Numbered from the stretch's first letter, positions 28,700-37,666 are shown. The stretch: DNA of 64,000 bases from Lysobacter sp. (GCA_011526085.1 WYBC01000017.1:248001-312000); one strand, 5' to 3'. Made by a program: numbers and translations. The notes: generated by a model not told the origin, from the letters alone.

Positions 28700-28728
28700 C
28701 CGCGCGTCTCCCCAAAGCATGGAACGAG

Positions 28729-28757
28729 AACGGGCGCCTGGGCGCCCGTTTCGTTTT
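28729..28757 (+). terminator. Terminator after fdxA
   Basis: A 10-bp stem (aacgggcgcc / ggcgcccgtt) with a 2-base loop, followed by TCGTTTTCC, about 30 bp after the fdxA stop. Confidence 0.8.
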
Positions 28758-28821
28758 CCGGACGGACATCCCGGAAGGGATACCGGCGGATGCCGGGCCC
28801 GATCCGGGAGACCCGCCGATC

Positions 28822-29358
28822 TCAGTTGCCGCCGAGCGACGCCTTCAGCGCGGCGATCAGCTTCGACGCGCCGTCGTTGTCGGCGGGCAGGCCGCGCGGA
28901 TCGACCGCCGACACCGTGCTGCGACCGTCGGCTTCGGTGATGCGGATCAGGAACTTGTAGCCCGCGTAATCGACATCGTAGGCGCCCAGCACTTCGGCGC
29001 GGTTGGCGATGCTGAGACCCTGCGTGGCCGCCAGGGCCTCGCCGACGCGCGCGAACACGCTGGCGCGGTCGCCGGCCACGCTGAAACCGAGGCTGCGGGC
29101 GGCCGGATTGCTGCCGGGCAACGCGGACCGGCTGACCGAACCGCTGGCGGTGGTGGCGAGCGCGCGCTCGGCCTCGGCCGGGTCGAACGCGGGCGGGAAC
29201 TCCAGCGGACGCTGGCTTTCTTCGGCAGCGTAGTAATTCTTCTTGCGGAACCAACTGCAGCCCGAGGTGCCGAGGACGGCGACGGACATCGCGACGAGGG
29301 TCGCGACCATCGCGGCGCGGGACAGGGCATGACGGTAGTTCTGGCGGCTCGGGGACAT
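28822..29358 (-). CDS. bamC: BamC-like outer-membrane lipoprotein
   Basis: A 178-residue lipoprotein directly downstream of dapA, the same position as bamC (nlpB/dapX) in E. coli. A signal sequence ends in the lipobox LGTSGC (Cys34). The mature part has a flexible start (FRKKNYYAAEESQRPLEFPP, also BamC-like) and one helix-grip-like domain (ANRAEVLGAYDVDYAGYKFLIRI). It is about half the length of E. coli BamC, so at most one of the two C-terminal domains is kept. The likely role is an accessory part of the BAM complex that inserts beta-barrel proteins. AGGAG precedes the ATG. The assignment rests on synteny, lipobox and N-terminal pattern. Confidence 0.75.
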   Translation of the reverse strand: MSPSRQNYRHALSRAAMVATLVAMSVAVLGTSGCSWFRKKNYYAAEESQRPLEFPPAFDPAEAERALATTASGSVSRSALPGSNPAARSLGFSVAGDRASVFARVGEALAATQGLSIANRAEVLGAYDVDYAGYKFLIRITEADGRSTVSAVDPRGLPADNDGASKLIAALKASLGGN

Positions 29359-29429
29359 GGGAACTCCTGGAAAAAACGGTGCGGGCGACGGACCCGGTAG
29401 GCGGTTCTGTGGGCGGCGGTGCTGCGGAC

Positions 29430-30332
29430 TCAGGCCGCGGCGACCGCGGTTTCGCCTTCGATGGCGGCGATCCGCGCCGCGATCGCATCGGCGGCGGCGG
29501 CGTGAGTCGCGGAAAGCGTGGTCAGCGGCAGGCGCAGACCCGCCCCGATGCCCTGACGGGCGAGGATGGCCTTCACCGGAATCGGATTCGGCTCGATCCC
29601 CATGAAATCGAAGATCGGCTGCAGCTCGGTGTCCAGCGCCTCGGCCTCGGCGCGGCGGCCGGCGCGGGCCAGATCGCAGAGGCGGCGCATGGCGGCCGGC
29701 AGCGCGTTGGACGCCACCGAGATCACGCCGTCGGCACCGGCGAGCATCGCGCGGGCCGCGGTGGGATCGTCGCCGGACAGCACCGCGAAGACGGGGCTGC
29801 GCAATGCGAGCAGATCGGCCATGCGCTCGGGTTCGGGCCGGGCTTCCTTGATCGCCACGATCCGCGGATGCGGCGCCAGCTCGGCGACCGCCGCCGGCAG
29901 CAGATCGCAGCCGGTGCGGCCGGGCACGTTGTAGAGGACCACCGGCAACGCACCATCGTCGGCGACCGCGCGGTAGTGCGCGATCAGACCGGCCTGGGTG
30001 GGGCGGACGTAGGGCGGGGTCACCACCAGCGCGGCGTCGGCGCCCCAGGCGGCGGCGCGACGGGTGAGTTCGATGGTCTTGGCGGTGTTCGACAGGCCGG
30101 TGCCGGCCAGCACCGGAATGCGTTTCGCGACGAGGCCCGCGGCACGGCGCAGCAGCGCCTCGTATTCGTCGTCGGTCAGGGCATTGGCCTCGCCGGTCGA
30201 GCCGGCCACCACCACGCCCTGGGTGCCGGCATCGATCTGCGATTGCAGCAGACGATCCCACGCGGAGAAGTCGAGGTCGCCGGACGCCGTGAACGGCGTG
30301 GCCAACGCGGTGATGCTGCCGGACAGATGCAC
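29430..30332 (-). CDS. dapA: 4-hydroxy-tetrahydrodipicolinate synthase
   Basis: Condenses pyruvate with aspartate semialdehyde, the first committed step to lysine and diaminopimelate for peptidoglycan. The 300-residue TIM barrel has the Schiff-base Lys162 ([11 protein letters not shown]), Tyr134 ([11 protein letters not shown]), the GSTGEANAL loop and TPPYVRPTQ. The start is a GTG at 30332 ([14 protein letters not shown]), which aligns with the usual M-x-LSG N-terminus; the open frame upstream has no family similarity. It is followed 71 bp later by the BamC-like gene. Confidence 0.95.
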   Translation of the reverse strand: MHLSGSITALATPFTASGDLDFSAWDRLLQSQIDAGTQGVVVAGSTGEANALTDDEYEALLRRAAGLVAKRIPVLAGTGLSNTAKTIELTRRAAAWGADAALVVTPPYVRPTQAGLIAHYRAVADDGALPVVLYNVPGRTGCDLLPAAVAELAPHPRIVAIKEARPEPERMADLLALRSPVFAVLSGDDPTAARAMLAGADGVISVASNALPAAMRRLCDLARAGRRAEAEALDTELQPIFDFMGIEPNPIPVKAILARQGIGAGLRLPLTTLSATHAAAADAIAARIAAIEGETAVAAA

Positions 30333-30677
30333 GCGGATGCCTTGGAATGCCTGGAGGTTCTGGGTGGCCGATGCGGTCTGCAGCGCACCGGAGTGCCGGA
30401 TGTTACTTGGGAAGGTCTGAACACTCCATCCTCCGCGCGAGCCCCGCATCCGCGCGGCAACCCGGACGCTCGATCGAGGAAACCCGCGCGGGCAACGGCA
30501 GGAACCATGCGAATCAACCACTTGCGGAATGACCCGGGCGCCCCCACCTGAGACGGGTCTGTTCACCTTGCGGGCCGAAACCGCAGGCCAGTATGCTGGC
30601 GCGGTGTCCCCGGCGCGCAGCGCACGACGGACCTGCGCATCATCCTTTCGCAACACTTTCCCGCCGCGGACGCCACC
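30333..30677. other. Divergent intergenic region dapA / gcvR
   Basis: 345 bp between two divergent genes. A sigma-70-like promoter for gcvR is at its right side (see next entry). I see no coding sequence and no strong promoter for dapA. No riboswitch-like structure was recognised. Confidence 0.5.
30568..30597 (+). promoter_or_regulatory. Probable gcvR promoter
   Basis: TTGCGG at 30568-30573 and TATGCT at 30592-30597, spacing 18 bases, about 80 bp before the gcvR start. Confidence 0.5.
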
Positions 30678-31244
30678 TTGACCGATTCTTCCACCGCCGC
30701 ACGGCCAGCGCCGAACGAGAACTACCTGCTGATCAACGCCTATACGACGCATCCGCAGTCGCCGCTGTTGTCGGTGACCCGGCGGATCGCCGACAGCGGC
30801 TGCAACCTCGTCGACTCGCGCCTCTCCACCGTCGGTCGCGACGTGTCGGTCACCGCGCTGGCGGTCGGACCGTGGGACGCCATCGCCAAGCTCGAAGCCA
30901 TGCTCACCCGGCTGGAGCGCGAGGAAGGGCTGAAGCTCATCTGGTACCGCACCGGCCCCAAGGCGCTGCAGTCGAACCTGCTGCCGTACGTGGTCGAAGT
31001 GGTCGCCGCCGACAAGCCGGGGATCCTCTACCAGCTCGCGGACTTCTTCGACCGCCAGGGCATCACCATCGAAAGCCTGCACTGCGCCCGCTACCGGGCG
31101 ATGCAGACCGGCGCCGACATGTTCTCGGCCCAGGTCACCATCGGCGTGCCCGCGGACATGCACATCGCCGCGCTGCGCGACGATTTCCTCGAGTTCTGCG
31201 ACCATCTGAACCTCGACGCCATCATGGACCCGATGAAGTTCTGA
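30678..31244 (+). CDS. gcvR: Glycine cleavage system regulator-like protein (two ACT domains)
   Basis: A 188-residue protein of two ACT domains: the first around [20 protein letters not shown], the second around [19 protein letters not shown]. In E. coli GcvR binds GcvA and represses the glycine cleavage operon when glycine is low; no gcv gene is in this window. The start is a TTG at 30678 ([12 protein letters not shown]), where the protein matches xanthomonad GcvR N-termini; no ATG is available before the domain. The gene sits divergent from dapA and 2 bp before bcp, an order conserved in the family. Confidence 0.88.
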   Translation: MTDSSTAARPAPNENYLLINAYTTHPQSPLLSVTRRIADSGCNLVDSRLSTVGRDVSVTALAVGPWDAIAKLEAMLTRLEREEGLKLIWYRTGPKALQSNLLPYVVEVVAADKPGILYQLADFFDRQGITIESLHCARYRAMQTGADMFSAQVTIGVPADMHIAALRDDFLEFCDHLNLDAIMDPMKF

Positions 31245-31246
31245 CG

Positions 31247-31744
31247 ATGACCGACACGCATCCTCCGATCGTTGGCAAAGCGCTTCCCAAGACCACCCTC
31301 GCCCTGCCGCTCGCGCTGTCCGACGGCAGCACGACGACGCTCTCCGCCCATGCCGGCACGTGGCAGGTGCTGTACTTCTATCCGAAGGATTCGACCCCGG
31401 GCTGCACCACCGAAGGCCTCGAATTCAACGCGCTGCTGCCGAAGTTCGCGAAACTCGGCGCCGGGGTGCTCGGCGTCTCGCGCGATTCGGTCAAGTCGCA
31501 CCAGAACTTCTGCACGAAGCAGGGCTTCGATTTCCTGCTGGTGAGCGACGGCGACGAAGCCCTGTGCCGCGCCTTCGATGTCATCCACGAGAAGAACATG
31601 TACGGCAAGAAGGTGCTGGGCATCGTCCGCAGCACCTTCCTGATCGACCCCAAGGGCAGGCTCGCCGCCGAATGGCGCGGCGTGAAGGTGCCCGGACACG
31701 CCCAGGCCGTGCTCGATGCGCTGAAGGCGGCCCAAAGCCAGTGA
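31247..31744 (+). CDS. bcp: Thiol peroxidase Bcp/PrxQ (peroxiredoxin)
   Basis: A 165-residue peroxiredoxin that reduces hydrogen and organic peroxides in the cytoplasm. The peroxidatic Cys53 is in [10 protein letters not shown]; the Cys five residues later that resolves it in E. coli Bcp is missing (here GLEF), but Cys89 ([12 protein letters not shown]) is in the place used by the other PrxQ subgroup. The Thr and Arg that activate the thiol (T50/T54, R in [10 protein letters not shown]) are present. Its ATG follows the gcvR stop by 2 bases. Confidence 0.92.
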   Translation: MTDTHPPIVGKALPKTTLALPLALSDGSTTTLSAHAGTWQVLYFYPKDSTPGCTTEGLEFNALLPKFAKLGAGVLGVSRDSVKSHQNFCTKQGFDFLLVSDGDEALCRAFDVIHEKNMYGKKVLGIVRSTFLIDPKGRLAAEWRGVKVPGHAQAVLDALKAAQSQ

Positions 31745-31889
31745 CTTTCCTCTGCGACACCGCAGACCACCGCCCCGCTCCGCGGGCCGCGGTGGTTCCG
31801 TGTCGTGCGGAATTCTCCGCACCGAAACGCGCCACTGCATGCAATCTCCCGATACAACCTCCTTTCCCCCGCATCGGTAAGCCGACCGC

Positions 31890-33293
31890 ATGATGACCAA
31901 AGGCAAGCGCATCTACGTCCTCGACACCAACGTGCTGATGCACGATCCGACCGCGCTGTTCAAATTCGAGGAGCACGATGTCTACCTGCCGATGCAGGTG
32001 ATCGAGGAACTCGACAACGCCAAGAAGGGCACGTCCGAAGCCAGCCGCAACGCGCGCCAGGTCAGCCGCTTCCTCAACGAGCTGATCGAAAGCAACGGCA
32101 CCGACCGCATCGCGTCCGGACTCACGCTCAGCCGGCCGAAGGGCCTGCAACTGCGCGCCGCCGAGAGCATCGGCAAGCTGCGGTTCCAGACCGGCAGCTT
32201 CGACTCGGCCAAGCGCTTCGGCGCGGTGATGCCGGACAACCAGATCCTCGGCGCGATCCTGCATCTGCGCGAACAGGAGCCGGCGGTGCCGGTGGTGTTC
32301 GTGTCGAAGGACATCAACCTGCGGATCAAGGCCTCGATCGCCGGGATCGCTTCGGAAGACTACGAGAACGACCGCGCGCTCGACGATTTCAGCCTGCTCT
32401 ACACCGGCGTTTCGGCGCTGCCGGAGGATTTCTGGCAACGCCACGGCGCCGACCTCAAATCGTGGACCGAGAAGGGCCGCACCTTCTACGAACTCAAGCG
32501 CGGCGACGACGAAGAGTGGTACCCGAACCAGTACCTCTACCTGCCCGGCGACGAGGAGGCGGAGATGCGCGTCGCGCGCGTCGACGGCGACCGCATCACC
32601 CTGCAGATCGTCGACGACTACCGCAGCCACCAGCACGCGGTGTGGGGCATCGCCGCGCGCAACCGCGAGCAGAATTTCGCGCTCAACGCGCTGATGGACC
32701 CGGACATCGATTTCGTCACCCTGCTCGGCACCGCCGGCACCGGCAAGACCCTGCTCGCGCTCGCCGCGGGCCTGGCGCAGACGATGGACCAGCAGCGCTA
32801 CCGCGAGATCATCATGACCCGCGCGACCGTCAGCGTGGGCGAGGACATCGGTTTCCTGCCCGGCACCGAAGAGGAGAAGATGACGCCGTGGATGGGCGCG
32901 CTGACCGACAACCTCGAAGTGCTGATGCCGAACACCCAGGACGGCGGCAGTTGGGGCCGCGCGGCGACCAACGACCTGCTGGCGTCGCGGATCAAGATCC
33001 GCTCGCTGAACTTCATGCGCGGCCGCACGTTCCTCACCCGCTGGCTGATCCTCGACGAGGCCCAGAACCTCACGCCGAAGCAGATGAAGACGCTGATCAC
33101 CCGCGCCGGCCCGGGCACCAAGATCATCTGCCTGGGCAACGTCGAGCAGATCGACACGCCCTACCTCACCGAAACCACCTCCGGCCTCACCTACGCCGTC
33201 GATCGTTTCAAGGGCTGGGCGCACAGCGCGCACATCACGCTGAAACGCGGCGAGCGTTCGCGACTGGCGGATTTCGCGTCGGAAGTGCTGTGA
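31890..33293 (+). CDS. PhoH family ATPase with N-terminal PIN domain (PhoH2 type)
   Basis: A 467-residue protein. Residues 8-150 form a PIN ribonuclease domain (VLDTNVLMHDP, VIEELDNAKKG, SKDINLRIKA, the four acidic residues of the PIN centre). Residues about 250-467 are a PhoH ATPase with Walker A GTAGTGKT (280-287), the RATVSVGEDIGFLPG loop, and Walker B LILDEAQNL. PhoH2-type proteins act as ATP-dependent RNA helicases and nucleases. Start codons ATG-ATG occur at 31890 and 31893. It ends 1 base before the GTG of the 2OG-oxygenase/WD40 gene, so the two are likely cotranscribed. Confidence 0.93.
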   Translation: MMTKGKRIYVLDTNVLMHDPTALFKFEEHDVYLPMQVIEELDNAKKGTSEASRNARQVSRFLNELIESNGTDRIASGLTLSRPKGLQLRAAESIGKLRFQTGSFDSAKRFGAVMPDNQILGAILHLREQEPAVPVVFVSKDINLRIKASIAGIASEDYENDRALDDFSLLYTGVSALPEDFWQRHGADLKSWTEKGRTFYELKRGDDEEWYPNQYLYLPGDEEAEMRVARVDGDRITLQIVDDYRSHQHAVWGIAARNREQNFALNALMDPDIDFVTLLGTAGTGKTLLALAAGLAQTMDQQRYREIIMTRATVSVGEDIGFLPGTEEEKMTPWMGALTDNLEVLMPNTQDGGSWGRAATNDLLASRIKIRSLNFMRGRTFLTRWLILDEAQNLTPKQMKTLITRAGPGTKIICLGNVEQIDTPYLTETTSGLTYAVDRFKGWAHSAHITLKRGERSRLADFASEVL

Positions 33294-33294
33294 G

Positions 33295-34887
33295 GTGAAC
33301 GCGGCGTGGTCTCCGGGTGGCGGCGCGATCGCGCTGCTGCCCGGTCGCGCGTCGACCTGCTGGCTGCTGCCGGGCTTTCTCGATCCGGCCGAATGCGACG
33401 CCGAAATCGCCGCGGCGCAGGCCTGCGGCTTCGTCCGCGCCGACGCCGATTTTCCGCCGAGCTACCGCAACAACCACCGGCTGGTCCGCGACGATGCCGC
33501 GCGCGCCGATGCCCTGTATGCGCGATTGCGCGAACGGGTTGCGCTGGAACCCCTCCTGCACGACGCGCAGGGTCGTCGCTGGCGCCCCGCAGGCATCAAT
33601 CCGCGGCTGCGCTATTGCCGCTACGAGCCGGGCGAAGCCTTCCATCTGCACCAGGACGGCGTTCGCCACGAGCCGGACGGGCGCCGGTCGTTCCTCACCT
33701 TCATGATCTATCTCGACGATCCGGCGCACTTCGAAGGCGGCGCGACCCGGTTCTTCGCGCACGGGCCGCAGGGCGATGCCGATGGCGCCCATCCCCTGCT
33801 GCTGTCGCTGCGGCCGCCGCGCGGCAGTCTGATCGTGTTCGATCACGCGCTCTGGCACGACGGCGCCGAAGTGCTGTCCGGGGTCAAGCACGTGCTGCGC
33901 AGCGATCTGATGTTCGCGAGCGACGACATCGACATCGATGTCGCGGACGACATCGGGGCCGACATCGAAAACGATGCTCTCGGCACGACGGCGTTCTCCC
34001 CGGGGCACCACGGTTACGTCTGGAAACTCGCGCGCCTGCGCGACGGCGGCGTGGCCAGCGCGGGACGCGATGCGGTGGTGCGCCTGTGGTCGCCCGATGG
34101 CGCGCTCCGCGGCAGGCTGGCAGGCCATGCGCAATCGGTGCTGGCGATGGCGCAGACCACCGACGACACACTGTTCACGCTGTCGCGCGATCGCACGCTG
34201 CGGCGCTGGGATCTGCAGCGGCAGGTCGAAACCGGTCGCACCGTCGCGCACGACGGCGCGGGCCTCGCGCTCGCGGGCGATGCCGACGGCCACCTCGTCA
34301 GCGGCGGCGCCGACGGCGCGCTGCGCCGCTGGCGCGACATGGCCGTGGTCGCGCAGCGCGAAGCCGCGCATGCCGGATGGATCTGGGATCTCGCGCTGCA
34401 TGGGACCGTCGTGGTCAGCGCCGGCGAAGACGGCTTCGCGCGGCTGTGGCGGCGCGACGATCTGTCGCCGATCGCCGCGTTGCCGCACGCACAGCCCTTG
34501 CGCGCGGTGACGGTCCGCGACGATGCCGACGGCACAACCCTCGTCTGCGGCGACATGCTCGGGCGCACCCATTGGTGGCACAGCGCCGACGGCCGCGATT
34601 GGCATCGTCTCGAGCTGCGGCAGCGCCATCGCGCGGCGATCCGCGCGCTGCGCTGGCTGCCCGACGGTCGTCTCGGCAGCGCCGGCGAGGATGGCCGCGT
34701 GCTGATCGACGATCCTCAAGGCGACGGATGGCACGACGCCGCGCGCCACGCGAATTTCGCGACCGATCTGCTCGGCTTCGAGGATGGACGCCTGCTGAGC
34801 GCCGGTTACGATGGCCGCCTGCGCATCGCGCGCTGGAACACCGCGTCGCCCGACGCGAGCGCCACCGTCCCGCCTGCCGGAGATTGA
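33295..34887 (+). CDS. 2OG-Fe(II) oxygenase fused to a WD40 beta-propeller
   Basis: A 530-residue fusion. Residues about 20-210 are a prolyl-4-hydroxylase-type (P4Hc) double-stranded beta-helix: iron ligands His119 and Asp121 (FHLHQDG), distal His188 (LWHDG), and the 2-oxoglutarate-binding Lys198 ten residues later (SGVKHVLRSDLMF). A short acidic linker (211-235) leads into seven WD40-like repeats (about 238-514) with blade endings such as VVRLWSPDG, TLRRWDLQ, ALRRWRD, FARLWRRD and HWWHSAD, enough for a closed seven-bladed propeller. It probably hydroxylates a protein, the propeller holding the substrate; this is inference. The start is a GTG one base after the phoH stop; the GNAT gene begins immediately at its own stop. 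No signal peptide, so cytoplasmic. Confidence 0.88.
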   Translation: MNAAWSPGGGAIALLPGRASTCWLLPGFLDPAECDAEIAAAQACGFVRADADFPPSYRNNHRLVRDDAARADALYARLRERVALEPLLHDAQGRRWRPAGINPRLRYCRYEPGEAFHLHQDGVRHEPDGRRSFLTFMIYLDDPAHFEGGATRFFAHGPQGDADGAHPLLLSLRPPRGSLIVFDHALWHDGAEVLSGVKHVLRSDLMFASDDIDIDVADDIGADIENDALGTTAFSPGHHGYVWKLARLRDGGVASAGRDAVVRLWSPDGALRGRLAGHAQSVLAMAQTTDDTLFTLSRDRTLRRWDLQRQVETGRTVAHDGAGLALAGDADGHLVSGGADGALRRWRDMAVVAQREAAHAGWIWDLALHGTVVVSAGEDGFARLWRRDDLSPIAALPHAQPLRAVTVRDDADGTTLVCGDMLGRTHWWHSADGRDWHRLELRQRHRAAIRALRWLPDGRLGSAGEDGRVLIDDPQGDGWHDAARHANFATDLLGFEDGRLLSAGYDGRLRIARWNTASPDASATVPPAGD

Positions 34888-35484
34888 ATGCCGATGCCTG
34901 CCACCACGAACCCCGACACCGCGAGCGCATGCGCGCTGCGGCCCTGGACCATCGACGACACCGACGCCCTGCACGCCGCCGTCGCGGCCTCGCTGCCCAC
35001 GCTGTCGCAGTGGTTGCCGTGGGCCACGCCGGCATATGCGCGCGCTGACGCGGCCGCGTGGATCGCGCACTGCCTGCGCAGCCGCGAGATCGGGGAGGAA
35101 TACCACTTCGGCATGTTCGATGCGGGGTCGGGCGAAGTCCTGGGCGGCGTCGGACTGAACCACCGCATCCGCGCCTACCGCTCGGCGAACCTGGGCTACT
35201 GGACCGCGGACACCGCGCGCGGGCGCGGCGTGGCGGTCGAGGCCGCGCGACAGGCGGCCCGCTTCGGATTCGAGACGCTGGAATTGCTGCGGATCGCGAT
35301 CCTGATCCAGCCCGAAAACCGCGCCAGCCTGCGGGTGGCGGTGAAGCTCGGCGCGGTCTGCGAGGGCATCGCCCGCAACGGCATCGTCGTGGCCGGGCGC
35401 CCGCACGAGGCCATCGTCCATTCGCTGCTGCCCGAGGACCTCGCCCCCGCATGCGATCCGGGGGTCTTCGCACCCCCTGATTGA
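34888..35484 (+). CDS. GNAT N-acetyltransferase (RimJ/RimL-like)
   Basis: A 198-residue acetyltransferase. The fold order is ALRPWTIDDTDALHAAV at the N-terminus, GVGLNHRIRAYRSANLGYW in the middle, and the acetyl-CoA loop TARGRGVAVEAARQAARFGFE, then NRASLRVAVKLG, which is the RimJ/RimL/SpeG layout. Family members acetylate the N-terminus of ribosomal proteins or small amines. The ATG directly abuts the stop of the oxygenase/WD40 gene, so both are probably expressed together. A 15-bp palindrome begins inside its stop codon. Confidence 0.88.
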   Translation: MPMPATTNPDTASACALRPWTIDDTDALHAAVAASLPTLSQWLPWATPAYARADAAAWIAHCLRSREIGEEYHFGMFDAGSGEVLGGVGLNHRIRAYRSANLGYWTADTARGRGVAVEAARQAARFGFETLELLRIAILIQPENRASLRVAVKLGAVCEGIARNGIVVAGRPHEAIVHSLLPEDLAPACDPGVFAPPD

Positions 35485-35497
35485 TGTTTAAAACATC
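35483..35497. promoter_or_regulatory. Palindrome GATGTTTAAAACATC, possible operator
   Basis: A 7-bp inverted repeat around a single central A, upstream of the XRE-SulP promoter and overlapping the stop of the acetyltransferase gene. It is in the only AT-rich patch of the region. A role as XRE operator is inferred from position. Confidence 0.4.
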
Positions 35498-35515
35498 ACT
35501 ATGCACGGTAATTCA

Positions 35516-35544
35516 TTTACTTTGCATATGCCCGGCATGATAAT
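35516..35544 (+). promoter_or_regulatory. Probable promoter of the XRE-SulP operon
   Basis: TTTACT at 35516-35521, 17-base spacer, GATAAT at 35539-35544. The ribosome-binding site AGGAGG (35558-35563) follows closely, so the 5' leader would be only about 18 bases. Confidence 0.6.
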
Positions 35545-35568
35545 CGCCCCATCCGTCAGGAGGCGATC

Positions 35569-35823
35569 ATGATCACCAGCCACCAGATGCGGGCCGCGCG
35601 CGCCCTGCTCGGGATCGACCAGAAACAACTGGCCGCGCTGTCCGGCGTGTCCCTGCCCACGATCCAGCGGATGGAGGCCAGCGACGGCAACGTCCGCGGC
35701 GTGGTCTCTTCGCTGACCAAGATCGTGGAAGCGCTGGATGCCGCCGGCATCGAGCTGATCGGCAACGAACAGATCAGCCAGGCCCGCGGACGCGGAGTGC
35801 GGCTGAAAGAGATCGGATCGTGA
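35569..35823 (+). CDS. XRE-family transcriptional regulator
   Basis: An 84-residue DNA-binding protein made almost only of one helix-turn-helix domain: RAARALLGIDQKQLAALSG then VSLPTIQRMEAS (recognition helix about 29-37). Single-domain regulators of this kind are common in xanthomonads in front of SulP transporters. It has an ideal AGGAGG 5 bases before the ATG and overlaps the transporter start by GTGA, so the two are coupled. It probably regulates its own operon; the palindrome at 35483 is a candidate site. Confidence 0.88.
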   Translation: MITSHQMRAARALLGIDQKQLAALSGVSLPTIQRMEASDGNVRGVVSSLTKIVEALDAAGIELIGNEQISQARGRGVRLKEIGS

Positions 35824-37529
35824 GCGCCCGCCCGTCGTCCAAACGGCTGCGCGAATTCGAGCCCAAGACCATCGCGGTCTTCCGTGCCGGATACGGGCTC
35901 GCCGACCTGCGCGCCGATGCGATCGCCGGGCTGACGGTCGCGATCATCGCGCTGCCGCTGGCGATGGCGCTGGCGATCGCCAGTGGCGCCGCGCCGGAAA
36001 AAGGCCTGCATACCGCGATCATCGCCGGCTTCCTGATTTCCTTCCTCGGCGGCTCGAAGGTGCAGATCGGCGGGCCGACCGCGGCGTTCATTCCGGTGGT
36101 GTTCGCGGTCATCGAGAAATTCGGCTACGGCGGATTGATCCTGTGCACGCTGATGGCCGGGTTGATGCTGATCGCCGCCGGCTTGCTCCGCCTCGGCACG
36201 CTGATGAAATACATCCCGCAGCCGGTGGTGACCGGCTTCACCGCCGGCATCGCGGTCAGCATCTTTTCCAGCCAGATCAAGGACGCGCTCGGCCTGCGGA
36301 TGGGCCAGGTGCCGGCGGAATTCATTCCGCGCTGGGCGGCCTACGCGAAGCACATCGCGACCACCCAGCCGGCGGCGGTGGCGCTGACCCTGCTCGGCCT
36401 GTTCACGATCCTCGCGCTGCGCCGCTGGCGTCCGGCCTGGCCGGGCTTCCTCATCGCGCTGTTGCTGTGCACGCTGGTCAGCGCCGGTTTCGCGCTGCCC
36501 GCGGAAACCATCGGCAGCAAGTTCGGCGGGCTGCCGTCGGCGCTGCCGTCGTTCGATTTCCCGCACATTCCCTTCGAACGCACGCGCGAACTGCTGCCCA
36601 GCGCCTTCACCATCGCCTTCCTCGCCGGCGTCGAGTCGCTGCTGTCCGCGGTGGTCGCCGACGGCATGACCGGCGGGCGCCATCGCTCCAACATGGAACT
36701 GGTCGCGCAGGGCGTCGCGAATGCCGCGTCGGCGCTGTTCGGCGGGCTGCCCGCCACCGGCGCGATCGCGCGCACCGCCACCAATATCCGCGCCGGCGGG
36801 CGCACGCCGGTGTCCGGCATGCTGCACGCCGCGTTCCTGCTGGCGTTCATGCTGCTGCTCGCGCCGCTGATGCGCTACGTGCCGCTCGCCGGGCTGGCCG
36901 CGATCCTGCTGATCGTGGCCTGGAACATCAGCGAGGTCGAAGCCTTCCGCCATACCTTGTCGGCGCCGAAGGGCGATCGCCTGGTGCTGCTGCTGACCTT
37001 CTTCCTCACCGTGTTCTTCGATCTCACGCTGGCGATCGAGGTCGGCGTGGTGGTGGCGGCGTTCGTGTTCATGTTCCGCATGGCGGAAGCGGTGGAAGTG
37101 CAGTCCGGCGTGCGCATGATCGACAGCGACGACGACAGCGGTGCGGACCCGACCCAGCGCGCGCGATTGCCCGCGGGCGTCGAAGCGTTCCAGATCAGCG
37201 GACCGCTGTTCTTCGGCGCCGCCAATCGTCTGGACGATCTGCTCGATCAGTTCCGCGTGCCGCCGAAGGTCTTCATCCTGCGCATGCGCCTGGTGCCGGT
37301 GATCGACGCCAGCGGGGTGCACGCGCTGGAAGGCCTGCTGGAACGCTGCCAGCGTCGCGGCATCACGCTGATCGTGTCCGGGCTGCAGCCGCAGCCGCGA
37401 CGCGTGCTCGCGCAGATGCGGCTGCATCCGCGCGAAGGCGCGCTGCACATCGTTCCGGATTTCGACAGCGCGCTGCGTCTGGCCGACGACCTGATCGCGG
37501 GCACCGCCACGCACGACCGGGTCTCGTAG
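35820..37529 (+). CDS. SulP-family anion transporter
   Basis: A 569-residue inner-membrane transporter with about 10-12 hydrophobic helices (residues about 35-430, for example AIAGLTVAIIALPLAMALAI), the SulP signature QIGGPTAAFIPV, and a C-terminal cytoplasmic STAS domain (about 450-560, FQISGPLFFGAANRL, VIDASGVHALEGLLERC). SulP proteins carry sulfate, bicarbonate or other anions; the substrate cannot be told here and no carbonic anhydrase gene is adjacent. The start GTG overlaps the stop of the XRE gene (GTGA). Confidence 0.93.
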   Translation: MSARPSSKRLREFEPKTIAVFRAGYGLADLRADAIAGLTVAIIALPLAMALAIASGAAPEKGLHTAIIAGFLISFLGGSKVQIGGPTAAFIPVVFAVIEKFGYGGLILCTLMAGLMLIAAGLLRLGTLMKYIPQPVVTGFTAGIAVSIFSSQIKDALGLRMGQVPAEFIPRWAAYAKHIATTQPAAVALTLLGLFTILALRRWRPAWPGFLIALLLCTLVSAGFALPAETIGSKFGGLPSALPSFDFPHIPFERTRELLPSAFTIAFLAGVESLLSAVVADGMTGGRHRSNMELVAQGVANAASALFGGLPATGAIARTATNIRAGGRTPVSGMLHAAFLLAFMLLLAPLMRYVPLAGLAAILLIVAWNISEVEAFRHTLSAPKGDRLVLLLTFFLTVFFDLTLAIEVGVVVAAFVFMFRMAEAVEVQSGVRMIDSDDDSGADPTQRARLPAGVEAFQISGPLFFGAANRLDDLLDQFRVPPKVFILRMRLVPVIDASGVHALEGLLERCQRRGITLIVSGLQPQPRRVLAQMRLHPREGALHIVPDFDSALRLADDLIAGTATHDRVS

Positions 37530-37581
37530 CGCGAACCATCGCCGTCGCGATGCGCGCGACGACTGCGCTTCGATCGCGATT

Positions 37582-37608
37582 CGATATGCGTCGTCTATCG
37601 GCATATCG
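37582..37608. repeat. Inverted repeat CGATATGC-N11-GCATATCG
   Basis: Perfect 8-bp arms at 37582-37589 and 37601-37608 in the gap between the SulP gene and thiD. It has no T-run after it, so it is more likely a protein-binding site or an mRNA hairpin than a terminator. Confidence 0.4.
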
Positions 37609-37666
37609 ACGTTTGGACGATGCGCGGCCGCCTTGACCGCGACGCGTCTTCGGTCAGAATCGACGC

